From the NCBI GenBank assembly GCA_963702235.1, contig CAVPBZ010000018.1, positions 1-64,000 of the forward strand: 64,000 bases of DNA, written 5' to 3'. The notes beneath the pieces were generated by a model. The model did not search any database and was not told the DNA's origin. It was given only the letters and a program-made list of their open reading frames with translations. The translations under genes and the position numbers were made by a program. The stretch is from PALSA-505 sp963702235 (GTDB taxonomy: Bacteria > Actinomycetota > Actinomycetes > Streptosporangiales > Streptosporangiaceae). Positions 9,962 through 18,940 of the stretch are shown piece by piece (within the stretch, counting starts at the first letter, position 1; the number at the start of each line of letters is the position of its first letter).

Positions 9962-10743
9962 TGGCCGCCTCCAGCGCGCTCGCCGTCCGCCAGTTCAGGT
10001 TCTGGCTGACTGACTACCGCAGGACCTGGCGCGGCTCGATCTACTCCAGCGTGCTCAACCCGCTGCTCTACCTGGGTGCGATGGGGCTGGGCCTGGGGAA
10101 ACTGGTGAACCAGCACGGCACCGCGCACCTGGGCGGCGTGAGCTACCTGCTGTTCCTCGCGCCCGGGCTGCTGGCTGCGCAGGCCATGCAGACCGGCATC
10201 GGGGAGTGCACGTACCCGGTGCTCGGCTCGGTGAAGTGGAACCGCACCTACCAGGCGGCCGCGGCCTCGCCGCTGCGGCCTGGCGACATCTTCCGCGGGC
10301 ACCAGCTGTTCGTGACGATGCGGCTGGTGATGAACTCCGCCGCGTTCCTCGCGGTGATGGCGGCGTTCGGCGCGGTGCGCTCGCCGGTGGTGATCTGGAC
10401 ACTGCCGGCGGCGGTGCTCACCGGGCTGGCGTTCGCCGTGCCGGTGGAGGCGTGGGCGATCACCCAGAACTCCGACAAAGGGTTCTCCGTGGTGTTCCGG
10501 TTCATCCTGATCCCGCTGTTCCTGTTCTCCGGCACGTTCTTCCCGGTGACCCAGCTCCCGGCCTGGCTGCGGCCGGTCGCCTACGCCACCCCGCTGTGGC
10601 ACGGGGTGGCGCTCTGCCGGGGGATCAGCCTCGGCACGCTGACGGCCGGCGGTGCGCTCCTGCACACCGGCTACCTGGTCGCGGTCACGGCCGCGGGACT
10701 GGCGGTCGGGCGGCGGACCTACCGGAGGCGGCTGCATGCGTAA
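9961..10743 (+). CDS. ABC-2 type permease, first subunit
   Basis: A 260-residue membrane subunit with about six helices. The N-terminal amphipathic segment FWLTDYRRTWRGSIYSS precedes the first helix, and FILIPLFLFSGTFFPVTQLP before the last helices is the ABC-2 membrane signature. It overlaps the ATPase stop by one base (TGATGG), indicating translational coupling. It presumably forms a heterodimer with the product of 10762-11583, since the two subunits share fold and layout but differ in sequence. Confidence 0.88.
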   Translation: MAASSALAVRQFRFWLTDYRRTWRGSIYSSVLNPLLYLGAMGLGLGKLVNQHGTAHLGGVSYLLFLAPGLLAAQAMQTGIGECTYPVLGSVKWNRTYQAAAASPLRPGDIFRGHQLFVTMRLVMNSAAFLAVMAAFGAVRSPVVIWTLPAAVLTGLAFAVPVEAWAITQNSDKGFSVVFRFILIPLFLFSGTFFPVTQLPAWLRPVAYATPLWHGVALCRGISLGTLTAGGALLHTGYLVAVTAAGLAVGRRTYRRRLHA

Positions 10744-10761
10744 CGCGGAAGGGAGCCTGCC

Positions 10762-11583
10762 GTGACGGCGCCGGTACTCGGCGAGGCGGCCGGCCTGCTG
10801 CGGGTGCTGCCGGTCCCGCTGCGGTCGCGCGGCAGCCTGCACCTGGTCGAGCGGCACGCGCGGGTGTACCGGCACGCCTGGCTGATGCTCGTGTCCGGGC
10901 TGCTCGAGCCGCTGTTCTACCTGCTGTCGATCGGCGTCGGTCTCGGCAAGCTCGTCGGCACCGTGGCCGGGCCCGGCGGCACGGTCAGCTACATCGCGTT
11001 CGTGGCGCCCGCGCTGCTGGCCAGTTCGTCGATGAACGGCGCGCTGTTCGACTCCACCTTCAACGTGTTCTTCCGGCTCAAGTACGCCAAGCTGTACGAC
11101 GCGCTGCTGGCCACCCCGATGCGCCCGGGCAACGTGGCGCTCGGCGAGATCACCTGGGCGCTGATCCGCGGCGGCCTGTACGCGGGCGCGTTCATGGTGA
11201 TCATGCTGGCGATGGGGCTGGTGCACTCGCCGTGGGCGGTGCTCGACGTGCCGGTCGCGCTGCTCATCGGGTTCGCGTTCGCCGCGGTGGGGATGGCCGG
11301 CACGACCTACATGCGCAGCTGGCAGCATTTCGAGTTCGTCACGCTGGCCACGCTGCCGATGTTCCTGTTCTCCGCCTCGTTCTACCCGCTCGACGTGTAC
11401 CCGGAGCCGGTCCAGATCCTGGTGCAGGTCACGCCGCTGTACCAGGGCGTCGCGCTGCTGCGCGACCTCACCCTGGGCGCGGTGGCACCGGACCTGCTGC
11501 CGCATGCCGTGTACCTGCTGGCCATGGGACTGGCCGGCCTGTGGGTCGCCACCCGGCGGATCAGCCGCCTGCTGCTGCGGTGA
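10762..11583 (+). CDS. ABC-2 type permease, second subunit
   Basis: A 273-residue membrane protein with a six-helix ABC-2 layout. The HARVYRHAWLMLVSGLLEP segment leads into the first helix, and LPMFLFSASFYPLDVYPEPVQ is the conserved loop and helix also seen in its neighbour. GTG start at 10762 behind GGAAGGGAG, 18 bp after the first permease. The end overlaps the convergent phosphotriesterase-family gene by 23 bp. No regulator or self-resistance target next to the trio hints at the substrate. Confidence 0.88.
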   Translation: MTAPVLGEAAGLLRVLPVPLRSRGSLHLVERHARVYRHAWLMLVSGLLEPLFYLLSIGVGLGKLVGTVAGPGGTVSYIAFVAPALLASSSMNGALFDSTFNVFFRLKYAKLYDALLATPMRPGNVALGEITWALIRGGLYAGAFMVIMLAMGLVHSPWAVLDVPVALLIGFAFAAVGMAGTTYMRSWQHFEFVTLATLPMFLFSASFYPLDVYPEPVQILVQVTPLYQGVALLRDLTLGAVAPDLLPHAVYLLAMGLAGLWVATRRISRLLLR

Positions 11584-12538
11584 AGTACTCCCGCGGGTTA
11601 GCGACCAGCATCGTGTCGATCTGCTCGTCGGTGACGCCGCGGTCGCGCAGCGCGGGCAGCACGTCGTCGAGCAGGTGCCCGAAATGCCACGCCGGCGCGA
11701 ACACGCCGATGAGGCCGTCCGGGAACCAGTCGATGTGGCAGGACGCGTCGTGCGACAGCACCATGCGGCCGGCGTAGCCCCGGGCGGCCAGCGCCGCGAC
11801 GGTGCCGACCCGCTGCTCGAACGGGAGGACGATGTCCAGGCCGAACCTGTCCATGCCGAGCAGGCAGCCGGCGTCGGCCAGCCGGGTCAGGTAGTCCAGG
11901 TCGTCGGTGTCGCCGCTGTGCGCCATGATCACCCGGGACAGGTCCGCGCCCTCCTCGGTGAGCACCCGCAGCGCCTCGAGGCCCGACTTGCTGGCCGGGT
12001 GGGTATGCACCATGACCGGCGCGCCGGTGATCACGTGCGCCCGGGCCACCGCGCGCATCACCCGCTCCACGCCTGCGGTCAGGCCCTCGTCCTCGATGCA
12101 GCACTTGAGGAACGCGGCCCGGACGCCGGTGCCCGCGATGCCCTCGGTGATGTCGGCGACGAACAGGTCGGTCATCGGGTCCGCGCCGCCGGACCCGCTG
12201 CCTGGCCCCCGATAGCGGAAGTACAGCGGGACGTCGTTGTAGGTGTACAGGCCCGTCGCCACGATGATGTTGATGGCGGTGCGGGCGGCGATCCGCTGGA
12301 TCCGCGGGATGTTGCGGCCCAGGCCGATCACGGTCGGGTCCGCGATCGTGGCCACGCCGCGGTCACGGAGCGCGGTCAGCTTCGCCGCCGCGTCAGTGAC
12401 CTGCTGGTCCTCGTCCCAGCCGGTCGCGTAGTTCTGCCGGATCTCCTCGTTCAGCACGAACACATGCTCGTGCATGAACACCCGCCCGAGGTCGGTCACC
12501 GGCACCGGCCCGCGCGCCGTCTGCACCGTCTGTGGCAC
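11561..12538 (-). CDS. Phosphotriesterase-family metal-dependent hydrolase
   Basis: A ~325-residue TIM-barrel amidohydrolase of the PTE/PLL family. The binuclear metal ligands are visible: HxH in FMHEHVF, the bridging (usually carbamylated) Lys in AAFLKCC, His in VMVHTHP, His in IMAHSGD and Asp in LSHDASC. Family members hydrolyse lactones (including acyl-homoserine lactones) or organophosphate esters; most genomic members are lactonases, so that is the favoured guess. The GTG at 12538 is chosen because the family usually begins shortly before VPVTDLGRVFMHEH. It is probably transcribed after the small gene at 12586. Confidence 0.85.
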   Translation of the reverse strand: MPQTVQTARGPVPVTDLGRVFMHEHVFVLNEEIRQNYATGWDEDQQVTDAAAKLTALRDRGVATIADPTVIGLGRNIPRIQRIAARTAINIIVATGLYTYNDVPLYFRYRGPGSGSGGADPMTDLFVADITEGIAGTGVRAAFLKCCIEDEGLTAGVERVMRAVARAHVITGAPVMVHTHPASKSGLEALRVLTEEGADLSRVIMAHSGDTDDLDYLTRLADAGCLLGMDRFGLDIVLPFEQRVGTVAALAARGYAGRMVLSHDASCHIDWFPDGLIGVFAPAWHFGHLLDDVLPALRDRGVTDEQIDTMLVANPREYFTAAAGG

Positions 12539-12585
12539 CCGGCCAGCTTGCCAGGCCGGCGGCGATCCAGGACGTACCCGCAGCA

Positions 12586-12977
12586 CTAATTCAGGTGTCG
12601 TAACGACGCACCCGGCATCGCGACGAAGGGGGCGGGCCCGGGGGCCGCAGCCAGCGCTATCGCGTCCGAGAGCGCCCTCACCAGTTCCCGGGCCTCGGTG
12701 AGGGTGAGCTCGGCCGCATCCAGCCGGTCATCGGCAGCGACGTCGCCCTGCGCCAGCCACAGCCGCGGGCGGATGTCGTACGGTCCCTGCGCGAGGAAGA
12801 CACTCACCTTGTCGGCCGCGGTCTCGCCGGTCTCGCTGCGGGCCTGCGCAGGCTCAGGTCAACCTCCTTGTAGTCGGAGCAGCAGTGCCACCCTTCGCCG
12901 GGCAGCATCACATCGATGACGCACCAGGCCGGGTGCCTGTGGGCCGGCCTGGCGGATGCGGTTCCTGCGGCCCTCAT
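12586..12977 (-). pseudogene. Small DUF6907-like protein, one frameshift
   Basis: From the ATG at 12977 the frame reads a conserved-looking WCVIDVMLPGEGWHCCSDY segment and EVDLSLRRP. A single-base shift near 12840-12850 moves the rest into another frame, which continues VSVFLAQGPYDIRPRLWLAQGD and ends at 12586. The HxxC/CxxD-rich first half and the helical second half (LTLTEARELVRALSDAIALAA) resemble small actinobacterial proteins annotated as DUF6907; that assignment is from memory of the pattern. The distal half is open from a GTG at 12807 and could be expressed alone, but an in-frame stop just upstream rules out a longer start in that frame. Confidence 0.55.
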
Positions 12978-13371
12978 CGGGCCTGGCGCTCGCGGCTGGC
13001 ATCAGTGGGCGTACCTCGTTCCTGAGGTAAGGCCCCGGCGCGCCGGGCCTCGAGAACTGGCGCACCGGGGCTCCGGGTCGGTAGCGGGCTGACGGGAGCT
13101 GCGTATGTTGGACGCTTCGCACCGCCTCCCGGATGACAGCGGGGCGGTACACAATGCCGGCAGACAGTTACCTGCCGTCTCCTGCAAGCCCGGCCGGCGC
13201 CGGCCGGGACCAGGCAGCCAGGGCCGGCCGGGGCCGGCCGGGACCAGGCAGCCGGGGCCAGGCTGGGAAGGGTACCGGCGAGTAGGTAGTCTTATCCGGA
13301 CTCGCGGCGCGGCGGGCAGAGCGGCGCGCGCGAAAGCCTGAGGGCGAACGACAACGCCGGAGGTGTGCGTA
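12978..13371. other. Intergenic region with a short GC-rich direct repeat
   Basis: About 390 bp between divergent genes. GGCCGGGACCAGGCAGCC occurs twice (about 13202-13219 and 13236-13253), separated by GGCCGG runs. TAGTCT near 13287 could be a -10 for the operon that follows. No gene is supported; frames crossing it are arginine-rich shadows. Confidence 0.45.
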
Positions 13372-14622
13372 GTGGACTTCGCGTACGACGCCCGCACGGA
13401 GGAGCTTCGCGAGCAGCTCACCGCGTTCATGACCGAGCACATCTACCCGGCCGAGCCGGTCCTGGCCGCCCAGGTGGCGGCGGCCGCCGGCGACAGCCGT
13501 CACTGGGAACGCCCGCCGGTGATGGCCGAGCTCAAGGCCGAGGCGCGCCGCCGCGGGCTGTGGAACCTGTTCCTGGCCAGGGGCCCGCACACCGCGAGCC
13601 TGCCCGGCCCGACCGGCGGGCTGACCAACCTGCAGTACGCGCCGCTGGCCGAGATCACCGGCCGCAGCCCGATGCTGGCGCCCGAGGCGATCAACTGCGC
13701 CGCGCCCGACACCGGGAACATGGAACTGCTGGCCGAGTTCGGCACCGCGGAGCAGCGTGACCGGTGGCTCAAGCCGCTGATGGAAGGCGAGATACGGTCG
13801 GCGTTCTGCATGACCGAGCCCGACGTCGCCTCCTCCGACGCCAGCAACATCGCGACGAGGATCGAGCGCCGCGGCGGTGACTACGTCATCAACGGCCGGA
13901 AATGGTGGTCGTCGGGGGCGATGAACCCCGGCTGCGAGATCCTCATCGTGATGGGCCGCACCGACGACAACGCGCCGCCGCACAAGCAGCAGTCCATGAT
14001 CCTGGTGCCCCGCGATACCGAGGGCGTCAACGTCCAGCGCGGCATGCACGTGTTCGGCTACGACGACGGGCCGCACGGCGGGCACGCGGAGGTCGAGTTC
14101 CGCGACGTGACCGTCCCGGCGGACAACCTGATCGCCGGCGAGGGCGACGGCTTCGCGATCGCGCAGGCCCGGCTCGGCCCGGGCCGGATCCACCACTGCA
14201 TGCGGCTGATCGGTGCCGCCGAGCGGGCGCTCGAGCTCATGTGCCGACGGGTGGCCTCGCGCAGCGCGTTCGGGGCCCCGCTGGCCGAGCAGAGCGTCAT
14301 CCAGGGCTGGATCGCGGAGTCGCGGGTCCGCATCGAAGCGGCCCGGCTGCTGGTGCTCAAGACCGCCTGGCTGATGGACACCGTCGGCAACAAGGGCGCG
14401 CACACCGAGATCCAGGCCATCAAGATCGGCACGCCGGCGATGGCCGAATGGGTGATCGACAAGGCGATCCAGGCGCACGGCGCAGGCGGGATCAGCCAGG
14501 ACTTCCCGCTGGCCCAGCTGTGGGTGAGCGCGCGGTCCCTGCGCTTCGCCGACGGGCCCGATGAGGTGCACAAGCGCTCCCTGGCCCGCCGCGAGCTGCG
14601 CAAGTACAGCACGCAGAGCTGA
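13372..14622 (+). CDS. Acyl-CoA dehydrogenase (ACAD10/11-like)
   Basis: A 416-residue flavoprotein expected to catalyse alpha,beta-dehydrogenation of an acyl-CoA. The N-terminal helical domain begins AYDARTEELREQLTAFM; the middle beta domain has FCMTEPDVASSDASNI and NGRKWWSSGA for FAD binding; the C-terminal helical domain includes LGPGRIHHCMRLIGAAERAL, QAHGAGGISQDFPLAQLW and FADGPDEVHKRSLAR. This ending and the GRIHHCMR motif place it nearer the ACAD10/11 and FadE12-like group than short-chain enzymes. GTG 13372 is chosen over GTG 13363 because CGGAGG lies at the right distance only for the former. First gene of a five-gene operon. Confidence 0.9.
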   Translation: MDFAYDARTEELREQLTAFMTEHIYPAEPVLAAQVAAAAGDSRHWERPPVMAELKAEARRRGLWNLFLARGPHTASLPGPTGGLTNLQYAPLAEITGRSPMLAPEAINCAAPDTGNMELLAEFGTAEQRDRWLKPLMEGEIRSAFCMTEPDVASSDASNIATRIERRGGDYVINGRKWWSSGAMNPGCEILIVMGRTDDNAPPHKQQSMILVPRDTEGVNVQRGMHVFGYDDGPHGGHAEVEFRDVTVPADNLIAGEGDGFAIAQARLGPGRIHHCMRLIGAAERALELMCRRVASRSAFGAPLAEQSVIQGWIAESRVRIEAARLLVLKTAWLMDTVGNKGAHTEIQAIKIGTPAMAEWVIDKAIQAHGAGGISQDFPLAQLWVSARSLRFADGPDEVHKRSLARRELRKYSTQS

Positions 14623-14657
14623 AGCCGGGACCGCCCGGTCACGATCAGGAGGAATGA

Positions 14658-15419
14658 ATGCCAGCAGAGACCCAGCGCGTCGCCATCGTCACCGGGGCCG
14701 CCCGCGGCATCGGCGCCGCTACCGCAGGCCGCCTGGCCGCTGACGGGATGGCGGTCGCCGTGCTCGACCTGGACCAGGCCGCCTGCGCCGGCACCGTGGA
14801 CGCGATCACCTACGCGGGCGGCCGTGCGGTCGCCGTCGGCGCCGACGTGAGCAAGTCCGACCAGGTGGAAGCCGCGGTAGACAAGATCGTGGCCGAGCTC
14901 GGCCCGCCTGCGGTGCTGGTCAACAACGCCGGGGTCATCCGGGACAACCTGCTGTTCAAGATGTCCGAGGACGACTGGGACACGGTGCTCGGCGTGCACC
15001 TGCGCGGCGCCTTCCTGATGAGCCGGGCGTCGCAGAAGCACATGGTGGACCAGCGCTTCGGCCGGATCATCAACCTGTCGTCGAGTTCCGCCCTGGGCAA
15101 CCGCGGGCAGGTCAACTACTCCGCGGCCAAGGCCGGGATGCAGGGCTTCACCAAGACCCTGGCCATCGAGCTCGGCCAGTTCGGCATCACCGCCAACGCG
15201 GTCGCGCCCGGCTTCATCGCGACCGACATGACCGCGGCCACGGCGGCCCGGGTGGGCATGGACTTCGAGGAGTTCCAGCAGGCGGCCGCCACCCAGATCC
15301 CGGTCCGCCGGGTCGGGCAGCCCGCCGACGTGGCCCACGTGATCTCGTTCCTGGCCAGCGAGGGAGCCGGCTTCGTCTCCGGCCAGGTGATCTACGTGGC
15401 CGGCGGCCCGCTGTGCTGA
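14658..15419 (+). CDS. SDR-family oxidoreductase, FabG-like
   Basis: A 253-residue classical short-chain dehydrogenase/reductase. The NAD(P)-binding motif is VTGAARGIGAAT, the NNAG motif is VNNAGVIRD, and the catalytic Ser-Tyr-Lys are in NLSSSSALGN and VNYSAAKAG. Asp at the end of the second strand (VLDLDQA) suggests NAD(H) preference. By its place between acyl-CoA dehydrogenases it probably oxidises a 3-hydroxyacyl-CoA intermediate. The ATG follows a strong AGGAGG. Its stop overlaps the next start by seven bases. Confidence 0.9.
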   Translation: MPAETQRVAIVTGAARGIGAATAGRLAADGMAVAVLDLDQAACAGTVDAITYAGGRAVAVGADVSKSDQVEAAVDKIVAELGPPAVLVNNAGVIRDNLLFKMSEDDWDTVLGVHLRGAFLMSRASQKHMVDQRFGRIINLSSSSALGNRGQVNYSAAKAGMQGFTKTLAIELGQFGITANAVAPGFIATDMTAATAARVGMDFEEFQQAAATQIPVRRVGQPADVAHVISFLASEGAGFVSGQVIYVAGGPLC

Positions 15420-16690
15420 CCGAAGACGGAGGGCTGACCGAGCCCGGCACGAGCGGCGCCGCCGCCGGGCCCGACGACATCCGCCGCCGGGTCCGCGACC
15501 TGCTCGCGGCGCATGACCCGGCCACGACGCCGCGGCTGGAGTTCCTGCGCGCCCGGTTCGACGCCGGCCTCGCCTGGGTGCACTACCCGCCCGGCCTGGG
15601 CGGCCTCGACGCGCCGCGCGCGCTGCAGGCGGTCGCGGACGCCGGGCTGGCCGCGGCCGGGGCGCCGGACAACAATCCGCGGCGGATCGGCATCGGCCTG
15701 GGCATGGCCGCGCCGACCATCCTCGCGTTCGGCACGCCGGAGCAGCGCCAGCGCTGGCTGCGCCCGCTGTGGACCGGCGAGGAAGTCTGGTGCCAGCTGT
15801 TCAGCGAGCCGGGCGCGGGCTCGGACCTCGCCGGGCTGGCCACCCGCGCGGTCCGCGACGGCGGCGCGCCGGGCGACGAGGGCGGTGCGCCGGGCGGCGA
15901 CGGCGGCGCGCCGGGCTGGCGGGTCACCGGGCAGAAGGTCTGGACGTCCCAGGCGCACCAGGCCAGCTGGGCGATCCTCGTCGCCAGGACCGACCCGGAC
16001 GTGCCCAAGCACGCCGGCCTCAGTTACTTCGCCATCAACATGACCGCCCCCGGCGTCGAGGTGCGGCCGCTGCGCCAGATCACCGGCGAGGCCGAGTTCA
16101 ACGAGGTCTTCCTGACCGACGTGGCGATCCCGGACAGCGACCGGATCGGCGCCGTCGGCGAGGGCTGGCGGGTGGCCCAGGCGACGCTGATGAACGAGCG
16201 GGTGGCGATCGGCGGCGCCAGCTCGCCCCGGGAAGGCGGGATGATCGCCGGCGCGGTGGCGGCCTGGCGGGACCAGCCGGAGCTGCGCACCCCCGGCCTG
16301 CACGACCGGCTGCTGCGGCTGTGGATAGACGCCGAGGTCGCCAGGCTCGCCAGCAGCAGGCTGCGGCAGCAGCTCACAGCCGGCCAGCCCGGCCCCGAAG
16401 GATCGGCCGCCAAGATCGTGTTCGCCCGGCTCAACCAGGAGATCTCCTCGTTCGAAGTGGATCTGGCCGGCGGTGAGGGGCTGCGCTACGACGACTGGAC
16501 CATGAGCCGGCCGGAGTCGGCCAACTTCTACGGCCGCGGCCCCGGCTACCGGTACCTGCGCGCCAAGGGGAACTCGATCGAGGGCGGTACCTCGGAGATC
16601 CTGCGCAACATCGTCGCCGAGCGGGTGCTCGGCCTGCCCCCGGAAATCCGGGTGGATAAGGACGTGCCATGGAAAGACCTGCCGCGATGA
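15413..16690 (+). CDS. Acyl-CoA dehydrogenase, subunit with catalytic Glu
   Basis: A 425-residue acyl-CoA dehydrogenase. FAD-domain motifs are CQLFSEPGAGSDLAGL and GQKVWTSQAHQASW, and the C-terminus carries SIEGGTSEILRNIVAERVLG with the Glu expected as catalytic base. A glycine/alanine-rich insert (GAPGDEGGAPGGDGGAPG, near 158-175) interrupts the FAD domain and looks like a local repeat expansion. It overlaps the preceding SDR gene and is followed by another dehydrogenase subunit. Such adjacent pairs form alpha2beta2 heterotetramers in actinobacterial steroid side-chain catabolism, so a bulky acyl-CoA substrate is plausible but inferred. Confidence 0.88.
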   Translation: MLTEDGGLTEPGTSGAAAGPDDIRRRVRDLLAAHDPATTPRLEFLRARFDAGLAWVHYPPGLGGLDAPRALQAVADAGLAAAGAPDNNPRRIGIGLGMAAPTILAFGTPEQRQRWLRPLWTGEEVWCQLFSEPGAGSDLAGLATRAVRDGGAPGDEGGAPGGDGGAPGWRVTGQKVWTSQAHQASWAILVARTDPDVPKHAGLSYFAINMTAPGVEVRPLRQITGEAEFNEVFLTDVAIPDSDRIGAVGEGWRVAQATLMNERVAIGGASSPREGGMIAGAVAAWRDQPELRTPGLHDRLLRLWIDAEVARLASSRLRQQLTAGQPGPEGSAAKIVFARLNQEISSFEVDLAGGEGLRYDDWTMSRPESANFYGRGPGYRYLRAKGNSIEGGTSEILRNIVAERVLGLPPEIRVDKDVPWKDLPR

Positions 16691-17886
16691 CCCGGCCGAC
16701 CGCCCCGGGTGAGATACCCGACCTGCTCTACAGCGAGGCCGAGAATGACCTGCGGCAAGCGGTACGGGCATTTCTTGCCGAACGCTGCCGGCCGGCCGAT
16801 GTGCTCGCCCGCATCGAAAGCGGCGAGTCGTATGACACCGCGCTCTGGCACGCCCTCGCGGCCGATCTCGGTTGCGCGGGGCTGCTGCTGCCCGAGTCGC
16901 TCGGCGGGGCCGGCGCCTCCTTCCGCGAGGCCGCCGTGGTGGCCGAGGAGACCGGACGGTCGGTCGCGCCGGTGCCCTACCTGGGCAGCGCGGTGGTGGC
17001 CACCACCACGCTGATGGCCGCGTCCGGCCCCGAGCCCGCCGCCGAGGCCGACCGCAAGCTGCTCGCCGCGCTCGCCGACGGCACCGTGACCGCGGCCCTG
17101 GCCGTTCCGTTCGAGACCGCGCCCGGCGGCGAGCTCTCCCGCTCGGTCCGGGTGATCGGGCCAGCGCCCGGCGACCAGGAGGCCGGCTCGGCCCGGCTGA
17201 CCGGCACCGCGACCAGGCTCGCGGACACGCTGCCCGCCGACGTGCTGCTGGTGCCGGCCGACGGCGTGCCGTACGGCCTGTACGCGGTGGACGCGCACGC
17301 GGCCGGCGTGACCCGGACGCCGGCGGTCTCGCTGGACAGCACCCGGCAGCTGTGTGACCTCACCCTCGACGCGGTTCCGGCCCGGCAGATCGCCGCCGGG
17401 GATGCCGCCGCCGCGGCAGTCCGCGCGGGGCTGTCCGCCGGGGCCGCCATGATCGCCGCCGAGCAGCTGGGCCTCGCCGAGCGCTGCCTGGAGATGACCG
17501 TCGCGTACGCGAAGGAGCGCCGGCAGTTCGCCCGCCAGATCGGCTCGTTCCAGGCCATCAAGCACCGGCTGGCTGACCTGTTCGTGCTCGTCACCCAGGC
17601 CCGCGCGGCGTCCAGGTACGCGGCGGCCTGCCTGGCCGGCGGCAGCCAGGACGCCCCGGTGGCGGTCGCGATGGCCAAGGCGTACTGCGGCGACGCGGCC
17701 GTCAAGGCGGCCGAGGAGTGCGTGCAGCTGCACGGCGGTATCGGGTTCACCTGGGAGCATCCCGCGCACCTGTACCTGAAGCGGGCCAAGAGCGGCTCGA
17801 TCGCGCTCGGCACGCCGGACCGGCACCGCGCCGCGCTGGCCGGGCTGGTCGGCCTGCCTGGGGCGGGCGGGAGGACCACCGCGTGA
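16687..17886 (+). CDS. Acyl-CoA dehydrogenase, partner subunit
   Basis: About 400 residues. The N-terminal helical domain (LYSEAENDLRQAVRAFL) and C-terminal domain (KERRQFARQIGSFQAIKHRLAD, LHGGIGFTWEHPAHLYLKRA) are clear. The middle domain is divergent, and the TxEGTSEI segment is replaced by SIALGTPDRHR, so the usual catalytic Glu is missing there. This fits the non-catalytic or half-site partner of an acyl-CoA dehydrogenase heterotetramer with the preceding gene. The ATG at 16687 overlaps the upstream stop as ATGA; an in-frame ATG at 16669 is an alternative. Confidence 0.88.
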   Translation: MTRPTAPGEIPDLLYSEAENDLRQAVRAFLAERCRPADVLARIESGESYDTALWHALAADLGCAGLLLPESLGGAGASFREAAVVAEETGRSVAPVPYLGSAVVATTTLMAASGPEPAAEADRKLLAALADGTVTAALAVPFETAPGGELSRSVRVIGPAPGDQEAGSARLTGTATRLADTLPADVLLVPADGVPYGLYAVDAHAAGVTRTPAVSLDSTRQLCDLTLDAVPARQIAAGDAAAAAVRAGLSAGAAMIAAEQLGLAERCLEMTVAYAKERRQFARQIGSFQAIKHRLADLFVLVTQARAASRYAAACLAGGSQDAPVAVAMAKAYCGDAAVKAAEECVQLHGGIGFTWEHPAHLYLKRAKSGSIALGTPDRHRAALAGLVGLPGAGGRTTA

Positions 17887-18665
17887 AGACCGTCGCCGGG
17901 GCCGGCGCTGTCGTCACCGGCGCGGGCAGCGGCATCGGCGCGGCGCTGGCCCGCAGGCTGGCCGCCGAGGGTGCCCGCGTGGTGGTGAACGACATCGACG
18001 GGACGGCCGCCGCGGCGGTGGCGGCTTCCTGCGGCGCGGTGGCGGTGGGGGGCGACGCCGCCAGCGAGGACGGGGTGGCCTGGCTCATCGGCGCGGCCCG
18101 CGACAGCCTCGGCGAGATCGACCTGTACTGCGCCAACGCCGGGGTGGCCGTCGCCGGCGGCCCGGAGGCGGACGAGGCGGGCTGGGAGCAGTCCTGGCAG
18201 GTGAACGTGATGGCCCACGTCCGGGCCGCCCGGCTGCTGCTGGGCCCGTGGCTGTACCGGGGGAGCGGTCACCTGATCTGCACCGTATCGGCGGCCGGGC
18301 TGCTGACCATGCTCGGGACGGCCCCGTACTCGGTGACCAAGCACGCCGCGCTCGCCTTCGCCGAGTGGATGAACATCACCTATGCCCACCGCGGCATCAC
18401 CGTGCAGGCGCTGTGCCCGCAGGGCGTGCGCACGCCGATGCTGGCGGCCGCGGGCGACGCCGGGCAGCTGCTGCTCGCCGGCTCGGCGATCACGCCGGAG
18501 GACGCGGCCGACGCGGTGATCAAGGGCATCGCCGACGGCCGGTTCCTGATCCTGCCGCATCCCGAGGTCGCGAAGATGTACGCCCGCCGGGCCGCGGATC
18601 CTGACCGGTGGCAGGGCGCGATGAACACGTTCCAGCAGCGCCTGGAAGAGGAGACCGCCCGCTAG
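17883..18665 (+). CDS. SDR-family oxidoreductase
   Basis: A 260-residue short-chain dehydrogenase. The nucleotide-binding motif is VTGAGSGIGAALA, the acidic residues after strand 2 are VVNDIDG (NAD preference), CANAGVA replaces NNAG, and catalytic residues lie in CTVSAAGLLT and APYSVTKHAAL. GTG at 17883 overlaps the upstream stop (GTGA), so the gene is coupled to the acyl-CoA dehydrogenase pair and ends the operon. Likely role is oxidation of a hydroxyacyl intermediate; the substrate is unknown. Confidence 0.88.
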   Translation: MKTVAGAGAVVTGAGSGIGAALARRLAAEGARVVVNDIDGTAAAAVAASCGAVAVGGDAASEDGVAWLIGAARDSLGEIDLYCANAGVAVAGGPEADEAGWEQSWQVNVMAHVRAARLLLGPWLYRGSGHLICTVSAAGLLTMLGTAPYSVTKHAALAFAEWMNITYAHRGITVQALCPQGVRTPMLAAAGDAGQLLLAGSAITPEDAADAVIKGIADGRFLILPHPEVAKMYARRAADPDRWQGAMNTFQQRLEEETAR

Positions 18666-18940
18666 CTACGGCCCGCGGGGCGGTAACCAGCCGCACCTGC
18701 CGCCTGCCGCGCGCTTACCTGCAGGCCAGCCGGTACTGTTACCTGATCGTGACAAATGGACGAACGCGACAGATCCGGTTATGTCCGCCCGTGTCCGCCA
18801 GGTCGCGGCGTGCTGCCGGCGCGGGGCCGCCCGGCCGCTCACGCCGCTCACCTGGGCACGCTGGCCGCTGCGCCCGGCTGCGGCCGCCCCTGGCCGGCCC
18901 GCCGCTGACGCCTGGGCCCTATCGGCCAATGCGGCCGCCC
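18666..18940. other. Intergenic region upstream of the ammonium transporter
   Basis: GC-rich sequence between the SDR stop and the GlnR-like cluster. No gene is supported and no intrinsic terminator with a T-run was found. Confidence 0.4.

Noticed and set aside
9865..11505. 546-codon minus-strand frame opposite the ABC permeases
   Set aside because: Low-complexity Arg/Gln/His sequence; the + strand permeases have clear membrane and family signatures.
13202..13253. Short direct repeats considered as a CRISPR-like array
   Set aside because: Only two units with a GC-rich spacer and no cas genes; simple duplication.
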